NCBI GenBank assembly: GCA_934525595.1
Contig: CAKSZJ010000012.1
Coordinates: forward strand, 1 to 64,000
Length of the DNA: 64,000 nucleotides
DNA from: an uncultured Chiayiivirga sp.
GTDB taxonomy: Bacteria; Pseudomonadota; Gammaproteobacteria; Xanthomonadales; Xanthomonadaceae
Direction of reading: 5' to 3'
Below are positions 48,214-57,986 of the stretch, piece after piece. Positions within the stretch are counted from its first letter, which is position 1, and every line of letters begins with the position of its first letter. Position numbers and translations under genes: made by a program. Under the pieces are notes generated by a model. That model saw only the letters and a program-made list of their open reading frames with translations, did not search any database and was not told the origin of the DNA.

Positions 48214-48232
48214 CTCAATAAGATTGATTATC
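48214..48232. promoter_or_regulatory. Candidate Fur box 3, upstream of the PepSY operon
   Basis: The 19 bases ending GATTGATTATC match the Fur consensus at 12 positions and stand about 130 bp before the PepSY gene. They probably control the five-gene redox operon that follows. Confidence 0.55.
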
Positions 48233-48364
48233 GTTTGCGTGCCGGAGTGGCAGCCTGCTGCCGCACCGCTGTGCCGCGATTCAGGCCCGCACTGTGCCTG
48301 CCACCGAATCGTTCGCGCGATTTTTTCCGCTACCGGCTGCACCGGCCCTGACCCTTCATCGCCC

Positions 48365-49012
48365 ATGACCGCACCGTCGACGCCCGTATCGAGCGCCCCC
48401 GGCCAACGCGCCTGGTGGCTGCGCACGCTGCACCTGTGGCACTGGATCAGCTCGGCACTGTGCCTGGCCGGGCTGCTGCTGTTCGCGGTGACGGGCATCA
48501 CCCTCAACCATGCCTCGCAGATACCCGCTTCACCCGTGACGCTGGCGCACGAGGACACCCTGCCCGAGGCGCTGCGCGCGGAGCTGGCGGCGCATGCCCG
48601 GACGCAGTCCGCGCCGGCGCCGCTGCCGACAGCGCTGCGCGAGTTCCTGCGCCTGCGCATGGGCGTGCATACGGGCCTGCGCGAAGCGGAGTGGTCGCCC
48701 GAGGAAATCTACCTGTCGCTGCCGCGGCCCGGCGGCGACGGCTGGCTGAGCGTGGATCTGGCATCGGGCGAGGTGACGGCGGAAAGCACCGACCGCGGCT
48801 GGATCTCCTACGCCAACGACCTCCACAAGGGGCGCAACACCGGGCCGGCATGGCGCTGGTTCATCGACGTGTTTTCCCTGGCCTGCCTGGTGTTCTCGAT
48901 CACCGGGCTGTTCCTTCTGCAGCTGCACGCGCGCCAGCGCGGGATGACCTGGCCGATGGTCGGCCTGGGCGCACTCATCCCGCTCCTGATCGCGCTGCTC
49001 CTGGTCCACTGA
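48365..49012 (+). CDS. PepSY-associated transmembrane protein (PiuB-like)
   Basis: 215 residues: a first helix in [20 protein letters not shown], a periplasmic PepSY-like region ([20 protein letters not shown]), then helices in [20 protein letters not shown] and the C-terminal [17 protein letters not shown]. His residues in the first and third membrane segments could bind heme, as in PepSY-type ferric reductases. First gene of the operon with DUF2271, DUF4198, ApbE and the flavoreductase. Confidence 0.85.
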   Translation: MTAPSTPVSSAPGQRAWWLRTLHLWHWISSALCLAGLLLFAVTGITLNHASQIPASPVTLAHEDTLPEALRAELAAHARTQSAPAPLPTALREFLRLRMGVHTGLREAEWSPEEIYLSLPRPGGDGWLSVDLASGEVTAESTDRGWISYANDLHKGRNTGPAWRWFIDVFSLACLVFSITGLFLLQLHARQRGMTWPMVGLGALIPLLIALLLVH

Positions 49013-49039
49013 CTTCATTTCCCACACCGAACCCACGCC

Positions 49040-49564
49040 ATGACTCCGACGCTACGCCTCTGCCTGCCCCTGCTGCTCGCCGCCCCGTTTGCCGGCGCCG
49101 CGCAGCTATCCATCGAAGTGGACATCCCCCAGCTCAAGGTGGCCGAATACCACCGCCCCTACATCGCCGTCTGGATCGAGCGCGAGGACGCCAGCGTCGC
49201 CGCCAACCTCGCGGTCTGGTACCAGCAGGACAAGCCCGGCCACACGGGCGACAGCGGCACCAAGTGGCTGCCGGACCTGCGCCAGTGGTGGCGCCGCAGC
49301 GGCCGCGCCCTGAGCCTGCCAGTGGACGGCGTGACGGGTGCCACGCGCCCGGCCGGCACCCACGCCATCACGCTCGACGACACTGCGGCGCCGATCAGGG
49401 ATCTCGCGCCGGGCAGCTACCGGGTGGTGGTGGAGGCGGTCCGCGAAGTCGGCGGCCGCGAGCTTCTCAAGCTGCCGCTGCACTGGCCGCCCGCCGACGC
49501 GCAGGACGCCCGCGCACAGGGCGAAAGCGAGCTGGGCGCGATCCGCCTGTCTGTCACGCCCTGA
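49040..49564 (+). CDS. DUF2271 periplasmic protein with a flavinylation-type motif
   Basis: 174 residues with a signal peptide ([12 protein letters not shown]). The DUF2271 core includes [20 protein letters not shown] and [14 protein letters not shown]. At residues 96-102 the sequence is DGVTGAT. This matches the S/T-G-A-T/S motif, preceded by an acidic residue, to which ApbE links FMN in NqrC/RnfG-type proteins; Thr102 would be the acceptor. An ApbE gene lies two genes downstream. I infer a covalently flavinylated periplasmic electron carrier. Confidence 0.8.
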   Translation: MTPTLRLCLPLLLAAPFAGAAQLSIEVDIPQLKVAEYHRPYIAVWIEREDASVAANLAVWYQQDKPGHTGDSGTKWLPDLRQWWRRSGRALSLPVDGVTGATRPAGTHAITLDDTAAPIRDLAPGSYRVVVEAVREVGGRELLKLPLHWPPADAQDARAQGESELGAIRLSVTP

Positions 49565-49641
49565 CTCGTCCGCCCCGCCGCTGCGGCACCCGCCGTCCGA
49601 CGCACCTTTCCACACAGATTCTTCGCCAAGGAAACGCTCCC

Positions 49642-50466
49642 ATGAATCGCATCTCCCGCTCCGTCCGTCTTTCCGCCGTGGCTCTGGCGCTGACCGCCAC
49701 CGCGCTGTCTTTCTCCGCCCATGCGCACAAGGCCTGGCTGCTGCCCTCGGCCACCGTGGTCAGCGGCAATCAGCCCTGGGTCAGCGTGGACGCGGCCATT
49801 TCTAACAACCTCTACTACCCCGACCATTTCCCGCTGCGGCTGGAATCGCTCGTCATCACCGCACCCGACGGCAGCACTGTCGCCGCGCAGAATGCGCACG
49901 TGGGCAAGTACCGCAGCGTGTTCGACGTCGAGCTGACCCAGACCGGCACCTGGCGCATTGCCAGCGTCAACGCCGGCCTGTTCGCAAGCTGGGAAGAAAA
50001 CGGTCAGTCCAAGCGCTGGCGCGGCAATGAGGAAACCTTCGCCGCCGAGGTTCCCAAGGATGCGAAGAACCTCCAGATCACCCGCAGCGCCGGCCGGGTG
50101 GAGACGTTCGTCACCAACGGCTCGCCCAGCACCGATGCGCTCAAGCCCACCGGTTCGGGGCTGGAGCTGGTGCCGGTGACGCACCCCAACGACCTGTTCG
50201 CGGGCGAAGCCGCCACGTTCAAGCTGGTGATCGACGGCCAGCCTGCCGCCGGCGTGGCGGTCGAGATCGTGCCCGGCGCCACGCGCTATCGCGACAATCA
50301 GGACGAGATCACCCTGAAGACCGGCGAGGACGGCGCCTTTACCGTGACCTGGCCCGCGCCCGGCATGTACTGGCTGGAAGCCGCGCTGCAGGACGACAAG
50401 GCCACGGCCCCCGCCACCCGGCGCCGCGCCAGCTACGTGGCCACGCTGGAAGTGCTGCCGCAGTAA
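49642..50466 (+). CDS. DUF4198 periplasmic protein
   Basis: 274 residues with a signal peptide ending SAHAHKAW. The DUF4198 pattern [18 protein letters not shown] starts the mature chain, and a C-terminal Ig-like domain ([20 protein letters not shown], then [14 protein letters not shown]) follows. Members resemble nickel/cobalt-uptake-associated periplasmic proteins, and the N-terminal His could bind metal. Its stop overlaps the apbE start (TAATG). Confidence 0.85.
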   Translation: MNRISRSVRLSAVALALTATALSFSAHAHKAWLLPSATVVSGNQPWVSVDAAISNNLYYPDHFPLRLESLVITAPDGSTVAAQNAHVGKYRSVFDVELTQTGTWRIASVNAGLFASWEENGQSKRWRGNEETFAAEVPKDAKNLQITRSAGRVETFVTNGSPSTDALKPTGSGLELVPVTHPNDLFAGEAATFKLVIDGQPAAGVAVEIVPGATRYRDNQDEITLKTGEDGAFTVTWPAPGMYWLEAALQDDKATAPATRRRASYVATLEVLPQ

Positions 50467-51542
50467 TGCGGCAGCGGTGGACGAGCGCGCATCCCGCACG
50501 CCTCGGGGCCGGCGTCCCGAGGCGCCTCGTCGCGTCCGCCGTGCGGGCCTGTGCCGTGGCCTTCGGCGGCGCGCTGGCGCTGGCCGGCTGCGCGTCCGTG
50601 CCGCAGCCGCTGGAGATCGGCGGCACGTCGATGGGCACCACCTGGTCAGTGAAGGCCGGGGCGCCCGAGGCGCAGCGCGATGCGCTGCTCGCCGCCATCA
50701 CCGCGCGTCTCGATGCGCTGGTGGACGAGATGAGCGCCTGGGAACCGGAGTCGGCGCTGTCGCGCTTCAACCGCGCCGCGCCGGGAAGCAATCACCGCCT
50801 GCCGCCGGACCTGTGCGCCGTGCTCGCGCACGCGCTGGCGCTGGCGAGTGAGACCGATGGCGCCTACGACCCCACCATCGGCGCGCTGGCGGCACTCTGG
50901 GGCTTTGGCCCGGATGCCGCGCCGCGCGCCGCGCCGCCCGCGCGCACCGAGATCGACGCCGCACGCGCCCGGGTCGGCTGGCGGAACGTGGCGTTCGATC
51001 CATCCACCTGCCGCGCGCAGCAGCCCGGCGGCGTGCTCGTCGACGTGTCCTCGCTCGGCCCGGGCTACGCGGTTGACCAGATCGCCGCCCTGCTCGATGC
51101 CGCCGGCGTCGTCCGCTATCTGGTGGAACTGGGTGGAGAAATGCGTGCGCGCGGCGCGCGGCCCGACGGTCGACCCTGGCGCGTCGCGGTCGAGCGCCCC
51201 GGGGATCCGGCTGCACAGGACGTGATCCTCGCGCTGCGCGACGGCGCGCTGGGGACATCGGGCGACTACCGCTCGGGCTTCACCCATGAAGGACGCCGCT
51301 ATTCCCACACCCTCGACCCGCGCACCGGCGAGCCTGTGCAGCACGCGCTGGCGGCCGTCACCGTGGTGGCGGAAACCGCGCTGGCCGCCGACGCGCTGGC
51401 CGCCGCCCTGCTGGTGCAAGGCCCGGAGGCGGGATTCGACTTTGCGCAGGCGCGCGGCGTGGCGGCCGTGTTCACCCTGCGCAACGGCGCCGATACCACG
51501 CGGCGCACCACCCCGGCCCTCGCCCGGTACCGCAGCCCATGA
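50466..51542 (+). CDS. apbE: FAD:protein FMN transferase (ApbE), lipoprotein
   Basis: 358 residues with a lipobox LAGC (near residue 42), so periplasmic. ApbE motifs: GTSMGTTWSVK, MSAWEPESALSRFN, VDVSSLGPGYAVDQIAALL, GALGTSGDYRSGF and SHTLDPRTGEPV. It transfers FMN from FAD to Thr/Ser of a partner, presumably the DUF2271 protein. It overlaps the DUF4198 stop and the next start (ATGA), so the operon is tightly coupled. Confidence 0.95.
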   Translation: MRQRWTSAHPARLGAGVPRRLVASAVRACAVAFGGALALAGCASVPQPLEIGGTSMGTTWSVKAGAPEAQRDALLAAITARLDALVDEMSAWEPESALSRFNRAAPGSNHRLPPDLCAVLAHALALASETDGAYDPTIGALAALWGFGPDAAPRAAPPARTEIDAARARVGWRNVAFDPSTCRAQQPGGVLVDVSSLGPGYAVDQIAALLDAAGVVRYLVELGGEMRARGARPDGRPWRVAVERPGDPAAQDVILALRDGALGTSGDYRSGFTHEGRRYSHTLDPRTGEPVQHALAAVTVVAETALAADALAAALLVQGPEAGFDFAQARGVAAVFTLRNGADTTRRTTPALARYRSP

Positions 51543-53170
51543 GCAGGAAGGCACCCGGGGCGCACCGCGGAGAATGGGCGGCGCTGGCCGCGCTGCTGGC
51601 GCTGGCAACCTGCTTCCTGCCGTTCAATGACGGCCCTTGGGCGCTGACCGAAGATCCGCTGCGCCACGCCTTCGCGCTGTTCGCCGCCTTCGCCTTCGCC
51701 CTGGCCTGGTGGATCGGCGCACGCCGTCGCTCCGGACGGCGCCGCGCCGCGCAGGGCGAATCGGCCTCCGACCTGCACGGCGAGGCCCTGCCGATCATCT
51801 ACGCCACCCAGACCGGCGAGGCCGAAGCTCTCGCCCACCGCACCCGCGACGCACTGCGCGAAGCTGGCGTCAGTGCGCGCGTGCTTGCGCTGGAAACGCT
51901 GGATCCGATTGCCCTCGCGTCGCTTCCGCGCGCGCTCTTCATCGCCAGCACCACCGGCGAAGGCGATCCGCCGGACATCGTGGCCGGCTTCGCCCAGCGC
52001 GTCATGGGCGGCACCCTGCCGCTTCCCGGCCTGCGCTATGCCGTGCTGGCGCTGGGGGATCGCAGCTATGAGGACTACTGCGGCTTTGGCCGACGCCTGG
52101 ACCAGTGGCTGGCGGCGCAGGGCGCACAGCCGCTTTTCCCGCGCATCGACGTGGACGACGGCGATCCCGCCGCGCTCGAGAGCTGGCGCGAGGCGCTGGC
52201 GCGCAGCATCGCCGACCGGCCGCTGACCGCCACCTGGCGCGCCGCACCGTGGCAGACCTGGCGCCTTGCGCGGCGCGTCGAGCTCAATCCGGGCAGCCTC
52301 GGCGAACCGGCCTTTCACCTCGAGCTGACGTCTCTCAGCGGCCTGATGCCCGACTGGCGCGCGGGCGACATCGCAGAGATCCGACCGCAGCACGATCCCG
52401 ACGTACTGGCGCAATGGTTCGATCGCACCGGACTGAATGCCGACGCCAGCGTGTCCAGCGCCGGCGGCATCGAACGCTTCGGCGACCGCCTGGCGCACTG
52501 CGAACTGCCCGATCCGGCCACGGTCACCGGCTTCGACGCGCAGCAGGTGGCCGACACGCTGGTGGATCTCAAGCCGCGTGACTACTCGATCGCCTCGCTG
52601 CCCGGCGACGGGCACCTGGCGCTGCTGGTACGCCAGGGCCGGCGCCCGGACGGCAGCCTCGGTCTGGGCGCCGGCTGGCTCACCCGGCATGCCGCGCTGC
52701 GCGGTCGCATCGCCCTGCGCCTGCGCGCCAATCCGGGGTTCCACGCTCCCGAGGCCGACCTGCCGCTGATCCTCATCGGCAACGGCACCGGCATGGCCGG
52801 CCTGCGCGCGCTGCTGCGCGAGCGCATCGTGCAGGGCCGCCACGCAAACTGGCTGCTGTTCGGCGAACGCCAGCGGCAGCGCGATTTCTACTACGCCGAC
52901 GAACTGCAGGATGCGCTCGCCGCCGGCCGGCTCGAACGTCTGGACCTCGCCTTCTCGCGCGACGGCAAGGGGCCGCGCTACGTCCAGCACCTGCTCGACG
53001 AACACGCCCAGCGCCTGCACGACTGGATCGCGCGCGGGGCCGCCATCCGCGTTTGCGGCAGCCTGGAAGGCATGGCCAGCGGCGTGGATGCGGCGCTGCG
53101 CCGCGCGCTGGGCAACCCGTCCGTGGACGCGCTGCTGGAGAGCGGGCGCTATCGGCGCGACGTGTACTGA
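51539..53170 (+). CDS. Membrane-anchored diflavin reductase (sulfite reductase alpha-like)
   Basis: 543 residues. Two N-terminal hydrophobic segments (WAALAALLALATCFLP and FALFAAFAFALAWWIG), a flavodoxin domain from about 86 (PIIYATQTGEAEALAHRT, LGDRSYEDYCGFG), and an FNR-type domain with FAD motif RDYSIASLP, NADP motif GNGTGMAGLRALLRER, RDFYYADELQDAL and a terminal Tyr. It would move electrons from NADPH via FAD and FMN to the PepSY/DUF2271 components across the membrane. Confidence 0.9.
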   Translation: MSRKAPGAHRGEWAALAALLALATCFLPFNDGPWALTEDPLRHAFALFAAFAFALAWWIGARRRSGRRRAAQGESASDLHGEALPIIYATQTGEAEALAHRTRDALREAGVSARVLALETLDPIALASLPRALFIASTTGEGDPPDIVAGFAQRVMGGTLPLPGLRYAVLALGDRSYEDYCGFGRRLDQWLAAQGAQPLFPRIDVDDGDPAALESWREALARSIADRPLTATWRAAPWQTWRLARRVELNPGSLGEPAFHLELTSLSGLMPDWRAGDIAEIRPQHDPDVLAQWFDRTGLNADASVSSAGGIERFGDRLAHCELPDPATVTGFDAQQVADTLVDLKPRDYSIASLPGDGHLALLVRQGRRPDGSLGLGAGWLTRHAALRGRIALRLRANPGFHAPEADLPLILIGNGTGMAGLRALLRERIVQGRHANWLLFGERQRQRDFYYADELQDALAAGRLERLDLAFSRDGKGPRYVQHLLDEHAQRLHDWIARGAAIRVCGSLEGMASGVDAALRRALGNPSVDALLESGRYRRDVY

Positions 53171-53214
53171 CCGCATCGCTTGAGAACCCACGGCCCCGCC
53201 ACCATGCTGGAGCC

Positions 53215-53478
53215 ATGGCGACCGGATGGGCAAAGGAAGGCGCGGTACAGGAGCAGATCGACAGCACGGTCGAAGATGCCGTGCTGCGCGCGCGCAGCCG
53301 CCTCGCTGCGGGCCCGGGCCTGCGCCAATGCGAGGACTGCGACGAACCGATTCCCGAGGCGCGCCGCCAGGCGGTACCCGGAGTGCGCTGCTGCCTGGCC
53401 TGCCAGAGCGCGCGCGACGAAGAGGAGGTCTTCAGCGGCTACAACCGCCGCGGCAGCAAGGACAGCCAGCTGCGCTGA
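53215..53478 (+). CDS. DksA/TraR-family zinc-finger protein
   Basis: 87 residues with a Cys4 finger: QCEDCDEPIPEARRQAVPGV, then RCCLACQ. This is the short TraR/YbiI-like form without the long DksA coiled coil, although the N-terminal 35 residues are helical. It probably binds the RNA polymerase secondary channel. A monocistronic position is likely. Confidence 0.88.
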   Translation: MATGWAKEGAVQEQIDSTVEDAVLRARSRLAAGPGLRQCEDCDEPIPEARRQAVPGVRCCLACQSARDEEEVFSGYNRRGSKDSQLR

Positions 53479-53645
53479 GGGACGGGTTCGGCCGGGAGCG
53501 CTCCGGACGCGCGGTGCAGCCTCGCCACCACGCCGTATTCGACTCCGGAGCACGCCCCACCCGCTTCGCCGGAAACGGCAACGGGCCCGAAGACCCGCTG
53601 CAGGCACGCGCACGGCGGCGCGCGCGAGATACCGCGCGTGCGGCG

Positions 53646-54659
53646 TTACTTCGCCGCCATCAACGCCAGCGTGGTATCGAGCATCCGGTTGGAGAAGCCC
53701 CACTCGTTGTCGTACCAGGAGAGCACCTTCACCAGCGTGCCATCCATCACGCGGGTCTGGGTGCTGTCGTAGATCGAACTGCGCGCATCGTGGTTGAAGT
53801 CGATCGACACCAGCGGTTCGGTGTTGAAGCCCAGAATGCCCTTGAGCGCGCCCTCGCTGGCGGCCTTCACGGCCGCGTCGATTTCTTCCTTGCTGGTGGC
53901 GCGCCGGGCGGTGAAGGTGAGATCCACCACCGAGACGTTGATGGTCGGCACGCGCATGGCGAAGCCGTCGAGCTTGCCGGCGAGCTCGGGCAGCACCAGG
54001 CCCACGGCCTTGGCGGCGCCGGTGCTGGTCGGGATCTGGCTCATCGTGGCCGCGCGCGCGCGGCGCAGATCGGAGTGGTAGACGTCGGTCAGCACCTGGT
54101 CGTTGGTGTAGGCGTGGATGGTGGTCATCAGGCCATGCACGATGCCGACGGACTCGTTCAGCACCTTGGCCAGCGGCGCCAGGCAGTTGGTGGTGCACGA
54201 GGCGTTGGAAATCACCGTATCGCCAGCCTTGAGCACGCCGTGGTTCACGCCGTACACCACGGTGGCATCCACATCGCTGCCGCCCGGCGCCGAAATGATC
54301 ACCTTCTTCGCGCCCGCAGCCAGATGCGCCGAGGCCTTCGCCTTGCTGGTGAACAGGCCGGTGCACTCCAGCACCACGTCCACGCCCAGCTCGCTCCACG
54401 GCAGCTTGGCCGGATCGCGCTCGGCGCACACCTTGATGCGGTCGCCGTTGACGATCAGATCACCGCCATCCACCGTCACGGTGCCGGGGAAACGGCCATG
54501 CGCGGTGTCGTTGCGGGTGAGGTGCGCATTGGTGTTCGCATCGCCCAGGTCATTGATCGCCACCACCTGGATCTCGTTCGTGCGGCCGGACTCGTACAGC
54601 GCACGCAGGATGTTGCGGCCGATGCGGCCGTACCCGTTGATCGCAACCTTGATTGCCAT
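53646..54659 (-). CDS. gap: Glyceraldehyde-3-phosphate dehydrogenase
   Basis: 337 residues. NAD-binding start [16 protein letters not shown], active-site [15 protein letters not shown] with the catalytic Cys, and [15 protein letters not shown] near the end. Glycolytic and gluconeogenic enzyme. The start at 54659 is fixed by the Rossmann motif; the upstream open frame is non-coding. Confidence 0.98.
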   Translation of the reverse strand: MAIKVAINGYGRIGRNILRALYESGRTNEIQVVAINDLGDANTNAHLTRNDTAHGRFPGTVTVDGGDLIVNGDRIKVCAERDPAKLPWSELGVDVVLECTGLFTSKAKASAHLAAGAKKVIISAPGGSDVDATVVYGVNHGVLKAGDTVISNASCTTNCLAPLAKVLNESVGIVHGLMTTIHAYTNDQVLTDVYHSDLRRARAATMSQIPTSTGAAKAVGLVLPELAGKLDGFAMRVPTINVSVVDLTFTARRATSKEEIDAAVKAASEGALKGILGFNTEPLVSIDFNHDARSSIYDSTQTRVMDGTLVKVLSWYDNEWGFSNRMLDTTLALMAAK

Positions 54660-55139
54660 GGCGAAACTGCTCCTGGAAAAAGGGAAGTCGGCGAAACCAT
54701 CCGCCGGGCCGCCCATTTTAGCCCGGATACCTCCCGCCCACACGGCCTCGAACCACCGCGTCGGGCATGTCCACATGCCCGACGCGACATCGATCGAACA
54801 ACCCGCAGCCGATCTCGCCGCAGGACCGTCCGGCAACAGCCTGGCGCTCTCCCGCCCGGGGCGGCCGGTATCGGAGGACGTCGGGCAGGGCGGCCCCATC
54901 TGAACAGTCCTTGATCGACCCACGCCCGATCAGGTCCACTTCTCAAGCCACCGCCGCCTTGACCGCAAGCCGCTTGAACCCCAGGCGATCCACGTTCCGA
55001 ACCGATCCGACCGTTCAAACAAACGGGGCACGCCCTTCCCGTGCCTGACCGGACCACTACCCCATTTGGGGTATGGCCCATCACCTGACGATGGGCTACT
55101 TTGCCCGACACTTCGCACATCCAGCCATAGGGGGGCTTC
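54660..55139. other. Intergenic region between gap and the large secreted protein gene
   Basis: 480 bp without a supportable gene; short frames here have no family features. It should contain the gap promoter (minus) and the promoter of the 55140 gene. The palindrome TACCCCA-TT-TGGGGTA at 55058-55073, 67 bp before the 55140 start, is a candidate operator. Confidence 0.5.
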
Positions 55140-57092
55140 ATGAGATTGTTCACTGCACATGGTGCGCGACGCGCGCTTGGCGCATCGCTGATCTTCGCGG
55201 TGTCACTCATCGCGGCATCCGCTGCCATCGCGAAGACGCCCCACATCGATTCGGCCAGGGGCGCACTGCCGGAAGACCTGGAAATCTTCGTGGACGGCAT
55301 GGAGGAGTTCGTCTGGCTGCATGGGCAGGCGCGCTTCCTGGAGCCTCTGGCCGAGGCCCAGGTGGTGGTGTCCGGCGATGCCGGAAATACCGTCACGACA
55401 ACGACGGACGAAAATGGCTTTTTCAGCGCGAAGTTCGTGTTCGGCAACCCGCGCGCCATCGTGCAAGTGCGCGCCCGTGGTACCGGAGCGCAAGCGCATG
55501 AGGAATACGCCAGCTATCTGGGCGACATGGATTTCCTGCTCGAACGCGCCGGCGAAGGCCGCAGCCTGAGCATTGCCGATGTGCCCGCGCTGCGGCTCAA
55601 CCCGTTCCATACGGGCCTATACGTGGCCATGCGCGACATCCCGGCCCTGCCTGCCGGCAGCACCGTTCCCGATTTCGCGCGGCGGGCGCGCAGTTTCAGC
55701 TCCGTTGATCTGACCAATCGCGCGCCGTTGATCGCGCTGCTGGCAGCGGGCGATCTGGACCTGCCTGCCGGTGCGGCAACCACCTTGGAAGCGATGTCCA
55801 ATGAGGCATGGGCTGCCGAGGTCATGGCTGCCTCGCAGCAACTCCCCTGGGAGTGCCCGAGTAGCCCGCTATGCCTGGCCTACAAACGTACCGGCAGCGA
55901 CCCCGATCAGCTCCCGCTGCTGCCGCCCCAAACCGGCAGGACGCTCCAAGGCTACATCGCGCCGGGGCTAGGCCAATCTGTGAGTCAGGGGCGAATCCGG
56001 CTTGAAGAAGGCGGCCTCGGCGAACTTACGCTCGAAGCGTTTTTCCCTGCCGCGCAGCGCGCCATCGAATGGGAAATCGTGGATGGTGCCGTGCGGGTCA
56101 CGGCGTTGGATGGGAATCCCCTTCGTTCGCTAATCTCCTACGACTACTTCCCCAGTTGCGGATGCCAGATATATACGGTCTACGCGACGGTCGCCATGCG
56201 CCTGTTGTTCGCAGAAGGGCCAGGCGGAGTCGTGCTGATGGGGAAGACTGACGAAACGGAGCGGCGTTACCCCGACAATCCCGAGATTCCCACGGTTCCG
56301 GCCACCGCCTCCCATCCCCGCGCCATTTCCCCGACCGTGGCTGACGACATCGGACTGGCAGGAGGCTTCGCCAACCCAGCAGGCACCACGATCGTGCTGC
56401 CGCGCTGTCTGAATCCTGATTGCAGCTATCCGCCACCCATCACATTCGGGCCGAATGCCGTGGTCAATGAGCCGCACCGTTTCGATGCGGGCGGCAACGG
56501 TGCAGCGCTGCGTCTGGGAGAGACGTTCACCTGGACGCGCAACCCCCAGGGCAGGCTGCATGTCGCCTATTCCAGTGGCACCGAAGCGATATTCGTGTCC
56601 GCAGCACTGCCTACGGCCGTCACGGGCATCGCGACCAGCGTGTTCACTACATCCGATAACTACCAGATATCGATTGCCGACGACTATGCCATCATTCAGG
56701 ATACGGCCCTGTTTTCCGAGGCAAACGCGCCTGGATCGTACCTGTCGAAGATCAATTTTTCCTATCCCTACGGATCGCTTGGCAACATTGGCAGTCCCAA
56801 TTCAGGATTCGATCTCTTCCCAGGGGGCGGTGGCCACGATCTGGGCGGTACGCGACCGCTGACCTGGTCTGTCGATGGGCACGGGCGCCTGTCGTTCGTG
56901 CGTGCGAACACCTCCCCATCTGCCAATCCGCTGTATCCCCAGCGGAGGAATTGGGAATTGCTGGGACGGCATGGGAACAGCATCTACGTGCTGGAATCCG
57001 TCCAGATTCCCGACCCCGACACCGGAGAGTTTCCCGCTGCACCGGAGTTCCCTCCGACCGGCCGACTGCTTCGCTACGACAAGCTGGATTGA
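55140..57092 (+). CDS. Large secreted protein of unknown function
   Basis: 650 residues with a signal peptide (ALGASLIFAVSLIAASAAIA). Residues about 60-120 look like a carboxypeptidase-regulatory/Ig-like beta domain (EAQVVVSGDAGNTVTTTTDE, GFFSAKFVFG). The remainder is beta-rich with scattered Cys pairs (CGC, CLNPDC) and no recognisable catalytic motif. A GGGGG run precedes ATG 55140. Base composition is slightly lower in GC than its neighbours. I do not recognise the family. Confidence 0.8.
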   Translation: MRLFTAHGARRALGASLIFAVSLIAASAAIAKTPHIDSARGALPEDLEIFVDGMEEFVWLHGQARFLEPLAEAQVVVSGDAGNTVTTTTDENGFFSAKFVFGNPRAIVQVRARGTGAQAHEEYASYLGDMDFLLERAGEGRSLSIADVPALRLNPFHTGLYVAMRDIPALPAGSTVPDFARRARSFSSVDLTNRAPLIALLAAGDLDLPAGAATTLEAMSNEAWAAEVMAASQQLPWECPSSPLCLAYKRTGSDPDQLPLLPPQTGRTLQGYIAPGLGQSVSQGRIRLEEGGLGELTLEAFFPAAQRAIEWEIVDGAVRVTALDGNPLRSLISYDYFPSCGCQIYTVYATVAMRLLFAEGPGGVVLMGKTDETERRYPDNPEIPTVPATASHPRAISPTVADDIGLAGGFANPAGTTIVLPRCLNPDCSYPPPITFGPNAVVNEPHRFDAGGNGAALRLGETFTWTRNPQGRLHVAYSSGTEAIFVSAALPTAVTGIATSVFTTSDNYQISIADDYAIIQDTALFSEANAPGSYLSKINFSYPYGSLGNIGSPNSGFDLFPGGGGHDLGGTRPLTWSVDGHGRLSFVRANTSPSANPLYPQRRNWELLGRHGNSIYVLESVQIPDPDTGEFPAAPEFPPTGRLLRYDKLD

Positions 57093-57108
57093 TCGTCTGG
57101 AAAACGCT

Positions 57109-57141
57109 CTCGGCGACCGGCTTGATGCGCCGGTCGCCGAG
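57109..57141. terminator. Strong hairpin after the secreted protein gene
   Basis: CTCGGCGACCGGC and GCCGGTCGCCGAG form a perfect 13-bp stem with a 7-base loop, 17 bp after the stop codon. There is no T run, so it may be a weak or Rho-assisted terminator or an mRNA 3' stabiliser. Confidence 0.55.
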
Positions 57142-57775
57142 GCGCGGGCGAGGGGTTTGATCGGAGCACTTGAACACCGCAAATCGCCAGATGCGATCCG
57201 AGCACGGCCCGGATGCGCCACCTGACCCGCAAGTCCCACCTGTAACACCTGTCGTGTCGCCGGGGCGGCAGCGCCACAGGCGCGTCCACGGGCAGCAAGG
57301 CTTCTTTTGCCAAGGTCTCCACAGGCCTCATGCGCGTTCGTACCGGCATGCACGTCCTCCCACTGGTGCGGGGCAAGGCGGGCGGCGACCTGATCGACGC
57401 GACGCACACCACATGCCCCGCGGGTGCGCGGCGGGAATAGACCCTTGTCGTAGCGGCGCACTGCACTCTTGAGTGAGGGGAAACGGCCCTCCTCGCGCAG
57501 GCCAGCGTTGCGCGATGTCGCCGAGACGTTGCCGCCGCCAAGGCGGTAGCGCCAGAGTCTGGATTCGCCCGGGGGCACCTCGATGCACAGCCCGTCGGCG
57601 CCGGAGACGCGGTAGAGTCATCACGACGCTTCGTGCAGTCGATCCGCAGCGACGGCGAGCGCGGTGTGCCTGTGAGTAGACTGGGCCTTCCCGCAGCGTA
57701 TCCGGGGAAAATCTACTCACCCATCTACTCATATCCGGGGCCAGCCGGTATCGGACGGCCACGGACAGTCGGGCA
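57142..57775. other. Intergenic region with short repeats, no gene seen
   Basis: 634 bp. Only low-quality overlapping frames are present. Around 57672-57745 there is an inverted repeat GTGAGTAGA (57672-57680) / TCTACTCAC (57712-57720), and TCTACTCA and TATCCGGGG each occur again nearby. This could be a remnant recombination or attachment region beside tRNA-Leu, but no integrase gene accompanies it. Confidence 0.4.
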
Positions 57776-57803
57776 ACAAAAAACCCCGCCGTGGCGGGGT
57801 TTC
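57776..57803 (-). terminator. Terminator of the tpiA-secG-tRNA-Leu transcript
   Basis: On the minus strand AACCCCGCC and GGCGGGGTT pair around ACG and are followed by TTTTTTG. It lies 45 bp beyond the tRNA 3' end. Confidence 0.8.
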
Positions 57804-57847
57804 CTGTGGTCTGGCCGGACGCCGATGGACGGCTGCGGCCAGTGTGT

Positions 57848-57932
57848 TGGTGCCCAAGGGGGGACTCGAACCCCCACGACTTTCGCCGCTACCACCTCAA
57901 GGTAGTGCGTCTACCAATTCCGCCACCTGGGC
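57848..57932 (-). tRNA. tRNA-Leu (anticodon GAG)
   Basis: 85 nt. Acceptor GCCCAGG pairs with the CTTGGGC region, with encoded CCA at 57850-57848. The D-arm is GCGGAATTGGTAGACGC, the anticodon stem CTACC/GGTAG holds TTGAGGT with GAG at 34-36, and there is a long variable arm and T-arm GGGGGTTCGAGTCCCCC. Downstream of secG, the classic gammaproteobacterial order. Confidence 0.97.
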
Positions 57933-57986
57933 TGATTCTTCACGGCGGCCCGCCGGGCCGCGCATCATATCAAACTGCTTTCGGTC

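Noticed and set aside
57328..57762. 144-residue minus-strand frame between the secreted protein gene and tRNA-Leu
   Set aside because: Arg/Pro-rich, no ribosome site, overlaps other equally poor frames and short DNA repeats.
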